NCBI GenBank assembly: GCA_015227615.1
Contig: JAALGZ010000008.1
Location: 620,001-684,000, forward strand
Direction: 5' to 3'
DNA length: 64,000 nt
DNA from: Labyrinthula sp. Ha
Lineage: Eukaryota; Sar; Bigyra; Labyrinthulida; Labyrinthulaceae
The translations under genes and the position numbers were made by a program. The notes below the pieces were generated by a model, which saw nothing but the letters and a program-made list of their open reading frames with translations, did no database searches and was not told the DNA's origin. Of this stretch, positions 21,647-32,500 are shown one piece after another; within the stretch, counting starts at the first letter, position 1; every line of letters starts with the position of its first letter.

Positions 21647-24600
21647 ATGAAGAATAATAGCTCCTCATTCCATAAACAAGAAAAAATTACGCTTGATGAT
21701 TTGAATCCATCGAGTTTAGTGAATAATATAGGTTCTTTGAAGCAGAACGATGAACTTAAACAGTACGACACTAAAGAAAGTGAACTGTCCCCAAGAGCAG
21801 AATATCTGAGACAAAGAAATAGGAAATTGGAGCTGTTCAATAGAAAAACTTATGAACAAAACCTTAAAAATATGAAAATCTCTACAAAAAATAAGTCTAG
21901 CTTTGTTAAGCCTCGAAACACGTATTCAAAACCAGAGAAGATTGTTCGAAATCCACCTGTTCCAAGGTTTGCAAAGCCACAGAAGAAAAGTGAAAAACAG
22001 GAGAAAATTACAACCCTTCGATATCATGAAAAAATGAAGCCTTCTATTCCTACGTTTAAGCTAAAATCAAGGAAGAACTTGGTTCAAGAGGAAAAGAAAG
22101 TTTCTAAAAGAAAGTCAGAGGAGGAAAAGAAAATTTCAGAAGAGCTGCGTAAATTTACAAAGAAAAAAGATAAAGAAAGAGAACAAAGAATAAAATTGAA
22201 AAAGATTGAAAGTTTAAAGGAAGAAAAAAAGAAACAGGAAAACTTGAGGAAATTAAATGAGCATGCGAAACGAGCTTTAAAACATTCTAAACCTGCTCCG
22301 AAATATAGGAAGAGGCAGAACAAGAAGCCTAAAGCTCCAAGCTCTTCTAGTTCCTCTGATCTTCCCCAATCTCTTGTAAATCTGTTTAACTCAAAGTCGT
22401 CTGAGTTACCAAAACCAAATTCACCATTTCTTGAAAATAAATTGAAGAATAGTTTATCATTTGAAAGAGCATTGCTTCTATTGAAGAACAAGAATAAAAC
22501 AGAAAAAAGAATTCCACTCAGAAACAAAAAGAATTTAGCAGATCCAGATAAGAATTTAGCCAAAGGGAGCATGAGTTCACAGTCAGAAACTGCAAAAGAA
22601 CAGATTCGTGGTCTGGTAAGTTATCTTGATCTATCTATGCAGATTTTGAATAAGAAGAATCCAACGAGGGAAGAAGTTGATTTGACTTTGAATAATTCTA
22701 CTTATGTTTGGAAAAGATTAAAGGAGTTTTCTGAAGACAAAAAACTTGGTCAGCGGACGAAGAAAAGAATAATTGGTTTAGCATACTTGACACAAGAATT
22801 TCTAGATAAGTTAGTTGACAAAAAAGAAGAACTTTTTGATAGCAGAAATGAGGTAGAAGAAAAAAACTTTGAGGATATAAAACTTGAATCAGTTCACTTA
22901 TTGAAACCGAAATCAGAAGAAAAAAGTGAGGAGGAAATTTTATATTCCGGGAAGGAAAAAGTACAAGGCTTGAATGAATCTGATCAAAGATATCTGAAAG
23001 AACTTTGTGAAACTGACCTTGAAGAGATTGAGGACGATAGTTTGAAACCTATAGAGTTTAAGGATTTGCATATTGCGAAACTGTACAAAGCAGAAGATTT
23101 TCAAAAAGAATTAGAAGAGATACACAAGGAAGAAAATTCTAAAGATCTCCCTATTGTAGACAACTCTAAGGCGAAGGAAGAGTTTAATGCGATTGAGAAG
23201 ATCGCATCTTTGGAATCGAGTGCTTCTATGTTTGAGAAGCAATTAGCTACTAATATTGAAATCAGAAAGAATATAAATAAGTTGGTTGACGAAATGCACT
23301 CTGTAGAGAACAAACTTCCAGATAAGAAAAAAGAAAAAAAAACACAAAATAAAGAAAAGTTGACTCAAGTATCTATTGAGCCGCGAAGATCTCCTAATAA
23401 GAGCAGTGAAGCCAACTCCACGTACAGTGAGTTTAGTAGCGAGTCTTCTCCTGCGCAACATGCTGAAAACGCTCGTTCAAAAAATGAGTCATTAGTGGTT
23501 TCAGATATGCCATCTATAAAATCCACAAAGAGTTCCGCTATTGAAAGCATTGCGTCTTCTAGAACCCCTAAAAAAATATCTCAATCGATTAAGAAAACAC
23601 CGGAAATGGAAATAACCGAGCAAGAGAATATCTTTATTATCAAGCAGACACAAGAAAAGTTTTCAACACCAAAGTTTTCTGACTTTTCATTTAACTTACA
23701 CATTCCAACAGAGACAAGTGAAAAGAGAGATGTTTTTAAAACCCCAAAATCTAAGAGTTCTTTCATGGAGAGGCTGAGCCAATCAGTGGGTTCTGTGGGG
23801 TCTATGGCGTCCAATGATCCAAGTCAGTCTCTAACACAGTATACAGATTTTCCATCCTTTGTTTCTACGCTTTCAGGAAAGTTTTTGGAGTCAATTAAAG
23901 AAGAAGCTTCTGTAAACTCAGATGTTGAAAGTACTCACCTGGATTCTGTGGATGATGCTGGTTTTAACAACGGCCCGGGATTAACTACAGTGGAAGAAGA
24001 TAATGATGATGGGTTGAGTAATGACTACAACGAGTCTTTTACTCTAGTGGATAGTAAGTTAGAATCTGTTCATGTGGCTAACAAAAGTTTAACAAGAGAA
24101 GAGAGAGAAAAAGAAGTGAATCGAATAGTAGAGGAGCGAAATAAAACTATTTTAAATAGGCAGATGGAGCTTGAAAGAAAGTTTAAAGAGTTGGGGGAAA
24201 AGATTGAGGAGTTTGATAGATCGCACCAGAAAAAAAAAGCGGTTGATCTTAGCCAAGATAGTAAATCTGAAGCACTTGGTATTTATAAGGCTATAGAAGA
24301 GTCTCTGAAGAAAGAACACCATGGAGTGATAGAACCTGCACTTATTAATAATGTATTGATGGATAGTTTTGCCTCGAGTTTGATAGAAGATAAGGTTAAA
24401 AAAATAGAAGGTGAAGCTGAAGCTTTGAATGAAAAAAAGAAAAAACTCTTGGAGGACTTTGATGCTGAGTTAGGGACCTTTGATTCTTTTTTATCACATA
24501 CTTCAGAAAACAATGGTTTCGCACCTGAGGAAGAGAAATCCGTTTCTCCCAAACCAATGGAAAAGCAAAACGTTGCCCAAGCAATAGAAACTCAAGACAA

Positions 24601-26062
24601 TAACCAAGATCTTTGTTCCTCTTCATCCAGCATGGAGAGTTCCAAAATACCTAAACTACCAACTAGTAGAATATACAAAGTTCACAAAGAGAAGAGCCTG
24701 GAAGACGAAGAGTCTCAACGCTCTTCAAATTCAGAAGAGGAGTTTACCCCAGAAATAAAGAAAGAAGCAGTTGAATCCAACGATGCTAATGAGTTTATTA
24801 CTGCAGTCGAACCTCAACACTCAACAGTAGCTCAGGTTTCAGTAGCCCATGAAGACATTGGAGGAAAGCATGGAGAAACAGAGGGTGCAATAGATGTTTT
24901 GGGTCAGCAGAGCTCATTTGTACACGAGCAGGGAATGATAGAGGCACCAAGTTTCATCCAGGAAAATGAAGAAGCAGATTCGAGTATTATCCTGGGAGGT
25001 ACAAACTCACCTACAGTTCAGATGGAAAAACAAATTGATTCTGTAATCAGTGAAGTGATTGACATTGAGCTGCGAAAAGTAATTGATGCTTGTTCTCGTG
25101 AAGAGCTTACTCAGTGCGAACCTAAACTACCAAATTTGAGTGTTGAAGCATTAAGTGAGCAAGAATTCTCAGCTCCTGATGTCATACAGAAGAAAACTAC
25201 GTTTCAAGTTGAAGACGGAGATGAGGAAAATGAAGTTTTAGAAGATTCTCTTGATGAACCTTCTATAACAAAAGAGAAACAATCTGAAGAAGTTCTCATT
25301 GGACCAGAGAAGTTTATTAACTCTCCTGAACCGGAAGCACTTGCTTTTCAGGAGCCAGTTGTTTCCGATCAAACAGTTGCCTTGGAAAGCCAAGAAGAAA
25401 AAGAACATTCCCCATTTGAGCCAAGAAAAACTGATGTCATCAAGGAGTATCGATACAACCTTGTTTTAGAATATTTGACAGATTTTTTTGATTACATGTT
25501 AGAAGAAAAATACAGCGCTTCAATTGCAAACTCACTAACTTCTGGGGATGATATTCAATTTGTCTTTCCTGAAGTTTTCTTCCTCGAGGTTGAAAACAAG
25601 AGAGTAGAACTCGGTCTCGCTGTTGCTGAGGAGGATCAAATTTTTTGCAAATGTATTTTTGATTTTGTTCAAGTAGTTGTAAAAGAAAAAGTTGCTGATA
25701 ATGGTTTAATTAGAGACTACTTGGTAGAAAAGACTGAAGTTGATGGTCAAAATCTTGTAAAGCTGCTCAAGGATGTTTGTTTAAGGGAAGTTGAAAAAAT
25801 ATTTCAATCCACTGAGTTGCTTGAAAAAAGAGAGTTAAACCAACCTTGGACATATTATGAAGGAAACTGTGAAGTTGATGATGAGTTTGCTCAAAACCAG
25901 AACCCAGTTGATGATTTTGTAAATGAGATAGTCGGTCAGTGTCTTTCCAAGTCTCTAGATCAGCAAAATCTTGAAGAATTGGTTGCTAATGTTACAGCTG
26001 AAGATATTCTTGAAGAACTCGTTGATGAAAGTATACGAGATATACATAATAAAACATTTTGA
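21647..26062 (+). CDS. Giant charged coiled-coil protein, possibly centrosomal
   Basis: A single uninterrupted 1,471-codon ORF, unusually long for this intron-bearing genome. The N-terminal 300 residues are Lys-rich with coiled-coil stretches (EEEKKISEELRKFTKKKDKERE). The middle is Ser/Glu-rich and probably disordered. A further coiled coil lies at about 810-870 and 890-960. The last 210 residues are less biased and look folded: mostly helical, with Phe/Leu-rich helices, ending in acidic helices (LEELVANVTAEDILEELVDES). This build resembles centrosomal scaffold proteins such as CEP350, whose C-terminus has similar acidic helices, but I see no CAP-Gly domain. That assignment is only a suggestion. 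It lies 141 bp from the divergent PWI gene and converges with MoaE (68 bp). Confidence 0.7.
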   Translation: MKNNSSSFHKQEKITLDDLNPSSLVNNIGSLKQNDELKQYDTKESELSPRAEYLRQRNRKLELFNRKTYEQNLKNMKISTKNKSSFVKPRNTYSKPEKIVRNPPVPRFAKPQKKSEKQEKITTLRYHEKMKPSIPTFKLKSRKNLVQEEKKVSKRKSEEEKKISEELRKFTKKKDKEREQRIKLKKIESLKEEKKKQENLRKLNEHAKRALKHSKPAPKYRKRQNKKPKAPSSSSSSDLPQSLVNLFNSKSSELPKPNSPFLENKLKNSLSFERALLLLKNKNKTEKRIPLRNKKNLADPDKNLAKGSMSSQSETAKEQIRGLVSYLDLSMQILNKKNPTREEVDLTLNNSTYVWKRLKEFSEDKKLGQRTKKRIIGLAYLTQEFLDKLVDKKEELFDSRNEVEEKNFEDIKLESVHLLKPKSEEKSEEEILYSGKEKVQGLNESDQRYLKELCETDLEEIEDDSLKPIEFKDLHIAKLYKAEDFQKELEEIHKEENSKDLPIVDNSKAKEEFNAIEKIASLESSASMFEKQLATNIEIRKNINKLVDEMHSVENKLPDKKKEKKTQNKEKLTQVSIEPRRSPNKSSEANSTYSEFSSESSPAQHAENARSKNESLVVSDMPSIKSTKSSAIESIASSRTPKKISQSIKKTPEMEITEQENIFIIKQTQEKFSTPKFSDFSFNLHIPTETSEKRDVFKTPKSKSSFMERLSQSVGSVGSMASNDPSQSLTQYTDFPSFVSTLSGKFLESIKEEASVNSDVESTHLDSVDDAGFNNGPGLTTVEEDNDDGLSNDYNESFTLVDSKLESVHVANKSLTREEREKEVNRIVEERNKTILNRQMELERKFKELGEKIEEFDRSHQKKKAVDLSQDSKSEALGIYKAIEESLKKEHHGVIEPALINNVLMDSFASSLIEDKVKKIEGEAEALNEKKKKLLEDFDAELGTFDSFLSHTSENNGFAPEEEKSVSPKPMEKQNVAQAIETQDNNQDLCSSSSSMESSKIPKLPTSRIYKVHKEKSLEDEESQRSSNSEEEFTPEIKKEAVESNDANEFITAVEPQHSTVAQVSVAHEDIGGKHGETEGAIDVLGQQSSFVHEQGMIEAPSFIQENEEADSSIILGGTNSPTVQMEKQIDSVISEVIDIELRKVIDACSREELTQCEPKLPNLSVEALSEQEFSAPDVIQKKTTFQVEDGDEENEVLEDSLDEPSITKEKQSEEVLIGPEKFINSPEPEALAFQEPVVSDQTVALESQEEKEHSPFEPRKTDVIKEYRYNLVLEYLTDFFDYMLEEKYSASIANSLTSGDDIQFVFPEVFFLEVENKRVELGLAVAEEDQIFCKCIFDFVQVVVKEKVADNGLIRDYLVEKTEVDGQNLVKLLKDVCLREVEKIFQSTELLEKRELNQPWTYYEGNCEVDDEFAQNQNPVDDFVNEIVGQCLSKSLDQQNLEELVANVTAEDILEELVDESIRDIHNKTF

Positions 26063-26130
26063 TCAGAAATTCAAGCTATACCATGGGTCTGTAATATTTT
26101 GTGCCCTATTACAAAATATAAACTTTTAAT

Positions 26131-26589
26131 CTATTGTTGATCCTTTAAAATATTAAATTCTTTATTTTGCTTCCAGGCAGGTTTTTCATTGGCATAAATC
26201 TCCTTTTTCCAAATTGCAACCCTTGTCTTGAGTTGATCAAGTAACCAGCTAACACCTTGAATAGATTCTTTTCTATGAGCTGAAGATGCTACAATTATTA
26301 TACTTTCTTCTGATATTCCAACTTCACCAACTCTATGTTGAACCCCTATCCTTATAAGAGAAAATTTTTCTTTTGCTTCTTCACAGAGTTCCCAAATTTG
26401 CTTCAAAGCCATTGATTCATATGCTTCATAAGAGAGTCTTATAACTTCTAGAGAGTTGAAGTTATCTCTTGTTATCCCACAAAAAGAGGAGATAGCTCCT
26501 GCTTTTGGATGTTTACAGAAGTTATTTAATTTAGATAGATTTAGGATATCATGGGTTAGTTCAACGAGTATTGTCTTTGTATTATTCAT
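26131..26589 (-). CDS. MOCS2B: Molybdopterin synthase catalytic subunit (MoaE/MOCS2B)
   Basis: A 152-residue protein matching MoaE throughout. The motifs, in order, are GAISSFCGITRDN, LSYEAYESMALKQI, IRIGVQHRVGEVGISEESIIIVASSAHR, and the catalytic C-terminal segment (LKTRVAIWKKEIY, then WKQN). MoaE, with the small sulphur carrier MoaD/MOCS2A, turns precursor Z (cPMP) into molybdopterin in the cytosol, for molybdenum enzymes such as sulphite oxidase, xanthine oxidase or nitrate reductase. The conserved Lys residues of the active site (WKKE, WKQN) and the basic pocket residues are present. The small subunit is not visible nearby. ATG at 26589 is the first in frame, and length is normal. Confidence 0.95.
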   Translation of the reverse strand: MNNTKTILVELTHDILNLSKLNNFCKHPKAGAISSFCGITRDNFNSLEVIRLSYEAYESMALKQIWELCEEAKEKFSLIRIGVQHRVGEVGISEESIIIVASSAHRKESIQGVSWLLDQLKTRVAIWKKEIYANEKPAWKQNKEFNILKDQQ

Positions 26590-29500
26590 CTTGTTTTAAT
26601 AGGGCGCAAAAAAGGGATTTGAATTCGGGAAACTATTAAATAACCGGTTGAATGTAAAATCCCGGAAAACCGGGAACAAGAAAAAGGATCTTGTTGGAAA
26701 AATTGAAAGAAAACAACTAATGCCTAGTTTATGCCAACATGTTGTATTATTTCACTCAGATAAAAGCTTTCAGTCGGAGCCAGAAATCTCCCATTCTAAA
26801 GGCCAGACAGGAGGAAAAAGAATATCTAGCATTGACTCTAGAGACTCGTTTCAATCCAAAACAACCTATTTATCTGAAGCGTTATGTCGCTTTAGTCACA
26901 ATGGATGCTACTTTTGTTTTTGTCAGATTAATAACTTCTGATATTGACTAATGTAGAGGTTCTAAGTATAGCTGGCATGATGAAATGGAGGCAACCAATA
27001 GCTAAAAATATAGGTGTATTTTCTTATCTCTCGTGTTTCATAAGAAACCGCTTAAGCCCAGAAGTTATTGAATCGTTTTAGGGTCTCAGAATCTTCAATT
27101 TTTGAAGAAACTAAATTTTATCTTTAAGTTCGTGGAGGATGAGAATCATATCAAACTTAGCTCTCAATGGAAGCAACATAGACTAGAAAACAAATTATAT
27201 TTAAATTAGACTATGGGCTAAGTTGGGCATCATTATCATTACTACACATACGGAAAGTATTAATAAGTTGACTTTAGTAAACTTACTCGCAACCAAAACT
27301 TTTAAATGTTACTATTCATGTTAGTTTATCGCTAGATAACGTACTACCGTCAGTTATTGGTTGGTTGACTATAGTTTGTGATATTTTAGGTACAGATGCA
27401 TCAAAACTAATACTCCTAGACCAACTAAAATTCTGAAAAGGCATATAATAAACCAAAATATGTAATTTTAGAAAGAGATAACTTAAGTTGCGAGAAATTA
27501 TAAACTTTCATTGTTGAAAACCTCGCCACTTATCTTCCAAGGCTCAATATGCTTAGAGTCTTAGTTCTCAATGTTTTCTGATTTCAGTTTTTGTATAAAG
27601 AAAAAGCCAATAACTTACTTTAGAGTAAAAAATAAGCATATAGTGTATTATTTTGGAAGATCCTGTTTCTTGTTATTCCAAGTTTTATTTTTGAAAGCAG
27701 ATTTTTCTTAACTGTTGGCTTATTAGCAGTAATAAGGAAAATTTTTAACAAGAAGTCCATGCAAAGATTCTAAACAAAACAAATTTATATTAGAACTTGC
27801 TTTTAGTTAAACTTTAGATTTAACACTGAATAGTTCTTCTTGTTTTTTAAATAAAATTTCAACCTAACCTTCCATCATTCATCTGTTTCTTTTTTATGTA
27901 TACTGCAAGAAGTTTCAAAGTATATCTCAGGTTGATGCACATCTTTATTATAAGTTGTTACTATACATGTTTTTAGTTTGATAATATTTTAGCACCGATA
28001 TATTACGCAAAACATATTAAATCAGAATGGCACATTTCAATTTTCTAGACTTAAGTATCATAATACCTTCCCGCACTAACAATAGTGCCAATGTTTAAAC
28101 TAGCGCTAGAGAGGTCTACTAACGTTAGTTAAGCGTAACTTAATAGATGTTTATATTAACCTTCAGTCTATCATTAGTACCATAGCAATGTCTTGATCAA
28201 GTTATAGGTGGACAAGAGAGTAACTTTATAAATGAAGAACAGAATTTTAAGCCACTTGCATTAATGTTTCAAGCAAGCTGCTTTCTCCATTATTGCTAGT
28301 TAGTATACATTTTAATCATGTTATAACATTTGTTCTTCAGGATTGATCACATTGCAACTTCTACCTTTAAATTCTAATAAGACTTAAAACCTATATAACT
28401 GGTAAAACAATTTGAGTAAAAACAAAAAACAATATTTTTAGCCCCACATCCTTTAAAATGGATATTTGTGTCGATTTTAATCATAAGAAATTCTTCGTCT
28501 TTTACCGATAACCGATCCTGCAAAACCCCGATCTTGTTTTCCATCCTGAAACACTCTACTTAAACCAATTAGATCCCATAATTCATTCGAAAACCAATGA
28601 AAAGGCATAGTCTTGTTCGAACTTGATCGGAATTTTTTTTTGGTCGAGTATGAATTTGACTCGAAACCTAACTTGTGTGATTGATTTAGATCTGTCACCA
28701 AAATGATTTGGCAAATTGTGTAAATGACTGCGATTTAGGACGAAACAATTCAACTCGAGAAAATTGGCGGATGTTACCAGATTGTCACGACATTATTCTT
28801 AGAAGTTGTCTTGGAGTAGTTTCAGTCCATCACTACATAAGACCGATCCATGAAAGGTAAGAAAACCTTGCACATATCTCGTCTCGCTGCTTTCGTACTG
28901 ACTCGGATGCTGAGACAGCCTCGCTCAACAAAAGTAGTTTACATCAATTTCGATTGTAAATAGCTGTTATTGAGCGATTGACTTCCGCTATTAGAGCTGC
29001 ATTTTTCTTGTTTAAATAAAATGTCCATATTTCTATACAATTTTTTATAGCTCAAGCGGAAAGTTTATTCACTCTATTTTGGATAAGTATAACAGATAAC
29101 TGAGTTTGCGTTTGAAGACCTTGCAAAAATTCTTGTTGGATCTATATTTGTGGGTAATATAGATCATGAATTGTGGCAGCAGAATACTTCAAAACTATGC
29201 ACATACTGTTTTTGTTATGTCACAAGTTTACCAATTGAGACAGATTTGCTTACTTCTAAGTAATCGGAAATATCTTCCTTGAGCGGGATTAGAAAATAAT
29301 TTCCGAGAGAATACCTAGATATCCCAATAGTTAAGTATTATAGTTTTTCATATCAACATTGGTCATTTCCAGTGAATTCCCTGACTTGATGTTCATACCA
29401 AGAAATTTAGTATTCAGTTCATAGAAAAAATTATATTACCAGGATTTATTCTTAGTAATATCTGTGCTTTTTGTGTTTGGGGCGAGTGCAAAGGTCTCTT

Positions 29501-32500
29501 AATGAAAATTCTTGCTATACAGTAGTACATAATGTCGAAAAGTACCCAATCACACCATTGCCTCTTTTTCACATGGGTTTGTTCTCAAAATTTTCGAAAA
29601 AACTCAGGACAAAAACGAGCATCTGAACTAGCTAACACCAGGTTTAATATCTAGCTAGGGGATGGCATTCATCTTTTGGGTCAAGGTTGATGTCATATAT
29701 ATGCAACACAGTAACCCTTATAACCCAGTCAATAAGTAAACCCCTGTGTAACCAAATAAGGTTAAACATCAATCAATCCTATATCTCTAATTGTAGAAGC
29801 GCTCATCAGGATCTTTAAAGTTGGGAGATTTGAGCAGTATCCTGTTACAGCATCTGAACATTATGTATGCATTCTTAATTTTTTTTCCAACACTGCTGCT
29901 AATTTTGTAAAGCGGCCTGGGATATAAGAAATATTGTGACCTTAAGAGATTTCAATTCTAATACAAGCGGTGATTCCAAAGCAAATTCACAGAAATACTT
30001 ACGCAAGTATATTCGTTAATGGTAGATGAAACAAAAAATAAAAATAATATGTTTTTGGGTTAAATTTACTTTTGGTGATAACCCTAAAGGCAGCTAATCT
30101 AAAATTTTCGCGATGGACTTCATTATTCAGTTGTTCCTGGAGGTAGACAGTATGGAGTATTGGTAAAAAATTGCATTTGAACGTTCATAATTTACTGAAG
30201 CGTGTTTAGAATAAGACATGTTAGCTGTTACAAACAGGTTCAAGAGTTACCGCTCTCTTCTCAAAGTTCCTTAGAAAGTCAAGTAGCATTGTATTCAGAT
30301 TAAAGTGATTTTATAGCTGAGATTTTATCTGAGAATGGTATTTACTTACGTATGTGTGAGATATTTCAACGCAATATTATGTATAAAATAAGGCTCTGCA
30401 TTTTGTTTCAATAATGTGTAACCATAAGTAAAATCATTGAAAGACATTTATTCAACATTGTTTGAGTTTTACTTAAACCTCATCTAAGAAAGGAGAAAAA
30501 TCCAAAATTACCAAGAAAAATTCCAAAGATATTTTGCTGCTAAGTCAAGTCTTTGAGACACAACGGAAAATATTATCAATAAAAAACAGGATTCAAACAC
30601 TTAAGAGTTGGCTATCCCGGTCATGTATTTAAAAGATTAGAGCCAATCCAAAGAGAAGTGTTAACACGGCAGATTTACAGGGATAGCAATTTAGGTTGAG
30701 CCCATTATCGTCTATGACACATAGAATGTTGAATAGACAAAACGAGAAATATAGAGAACCATATATCACTAACTCAGATAGCGGTAAAACAAAATACAGG
30801 TGTTGGTTACTTTTGTCCTGGAACCCACCATGAAAAGATATGATTTTTTTGTAACCTGGTCGACAACAGATTTCTTTTGCATGTGACTAGTCATTGGGAA
30901 AAGGGATAATAAGGAACCATCCTCTGTGTAGAGTTACACACAGAGAACTTGGTGTTATCCCGTGGACAACCAAAGAAAAAGGGTACTTAGCTCTTCTTCT
31001 GTTCTGGATATAGTAAGCTCATATTCTAGATGTCGTTGACGCCTAAATTCAAAGGAGGTACTCCTCAAAAACAATGTTATCTCGCTACTAAATGAAGAGG
31101 ATCAACAATTGGTCATAGTAACTATGAAGAGTTCGGGAATTAGGAATGCAAGGGTCTGTACCAGGTTAAAGGAACCTTTCATACTGATATATCAAATGGT
31201 AATAATAAAACTCCAGAACCATCTACCGATGAGCAAGTGATCTTAATTTTTGATAGAAAAAAATGCAAAAATATATGGGATATGTGGTGCAAATGATGAA
31301 CAAGATAATTATCATTGAATAAGTAGTATATTCTCTCTAAATCAAAGTGTATACCCTAGATATTTTTTTCTCGGTTGCTTTCCTAATTGCTTCAAGCTCT
31401 TCCTGTTTTCCAGACATACTTTGAGTTCATTTCCCCAAAATTGTATAGATACTTGAACTCTATGGGATGTAGATCGTTTTATCTGTGCCGTTTCTGTGTA
31501 GTACTGAGGTTATAAATAACTCTGTTATAAGTCTTCATAACTTTGAGTGTTAATTTTGCTCCAGATCTTGTTTTCTCTTTCATCTAGTATCATTTCATGT
31601 TTGTAAGCAGCTTGGCTCTTTCCTCAACAAAACTTAATAGATAAGATACTCATTTCTTATCTTTAGCACTGTACAAGTTCTTCTGCTTCTCGCCTGGTTT
31701 CGCTTCTGTTAAGTTCGGCCGCAGATTTTCATTTTCTGCTTTATCCAGTAAAATAGCATGTATAAGCTATTTCCCTCTTTCTTCTTGTCTGTCTTAAGGA
31801 TCTATAATTGGTTCTCCTTGTCTTCTAAGTTTAGCTCCTTTTTTACCTCTGTGATCTTATTTGGTTGCTTTTTATTCTTTTTATTATTGGATTGACATTA
31901 TAAGAAATTAGAACTTCAGATTTTTATTTAATTAGTTTCATGTTTGCAGAAACTAAAATGCTATCTTGTAATGTCACCTGATACCAAGTATATTTCCGTT
32001 TCAAACCAAAATATTCAAATATAATTATGTATATTATCCAAAAAGCCGTGGCTATTTTGATTCATGACAGTTTGAGGGAAAACTATCGGGTACAAAAGTG
32101 ACAGTAACTGCATTTTTTGCTAATGCTATAGCAAGAGATAAAAATGTCAACATTACCCAAATACTTGCACTGAGCAACAGATCTTTTTCGACAGTAATAA
32201 GAAATGAAAATAGACAAATCACCAGATTGTATAGGTTAAAGGGTGTTAGTCACTATATCATTATGTGATGGTTAGCTTCGGAGGTTCAACCGACTCTATG
32301 TGCTTTAATATGACCCCTCCCTCGTCAAGTAATTCTCTGATTTCTGCAAAAAACCAAGTTTGAAATGCTTTGAGAACTAAGACTCGCACTATTAATCGAG
32401 AAATTATTATATAGGATTCAGCTCATGATCAAAGGAAAACGGCGATATTCCATTCTACCTAATCCTGAAATAATCTGTTGTACGTGATGTTTGAGTTTTT

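Noticed and set aside
26648-26951. Two overlapping ORFs of 97 and 70 codons after MoaE
   Set aside because: They overlap in different frames with no conserved wording, and may be part of an untranslated region.
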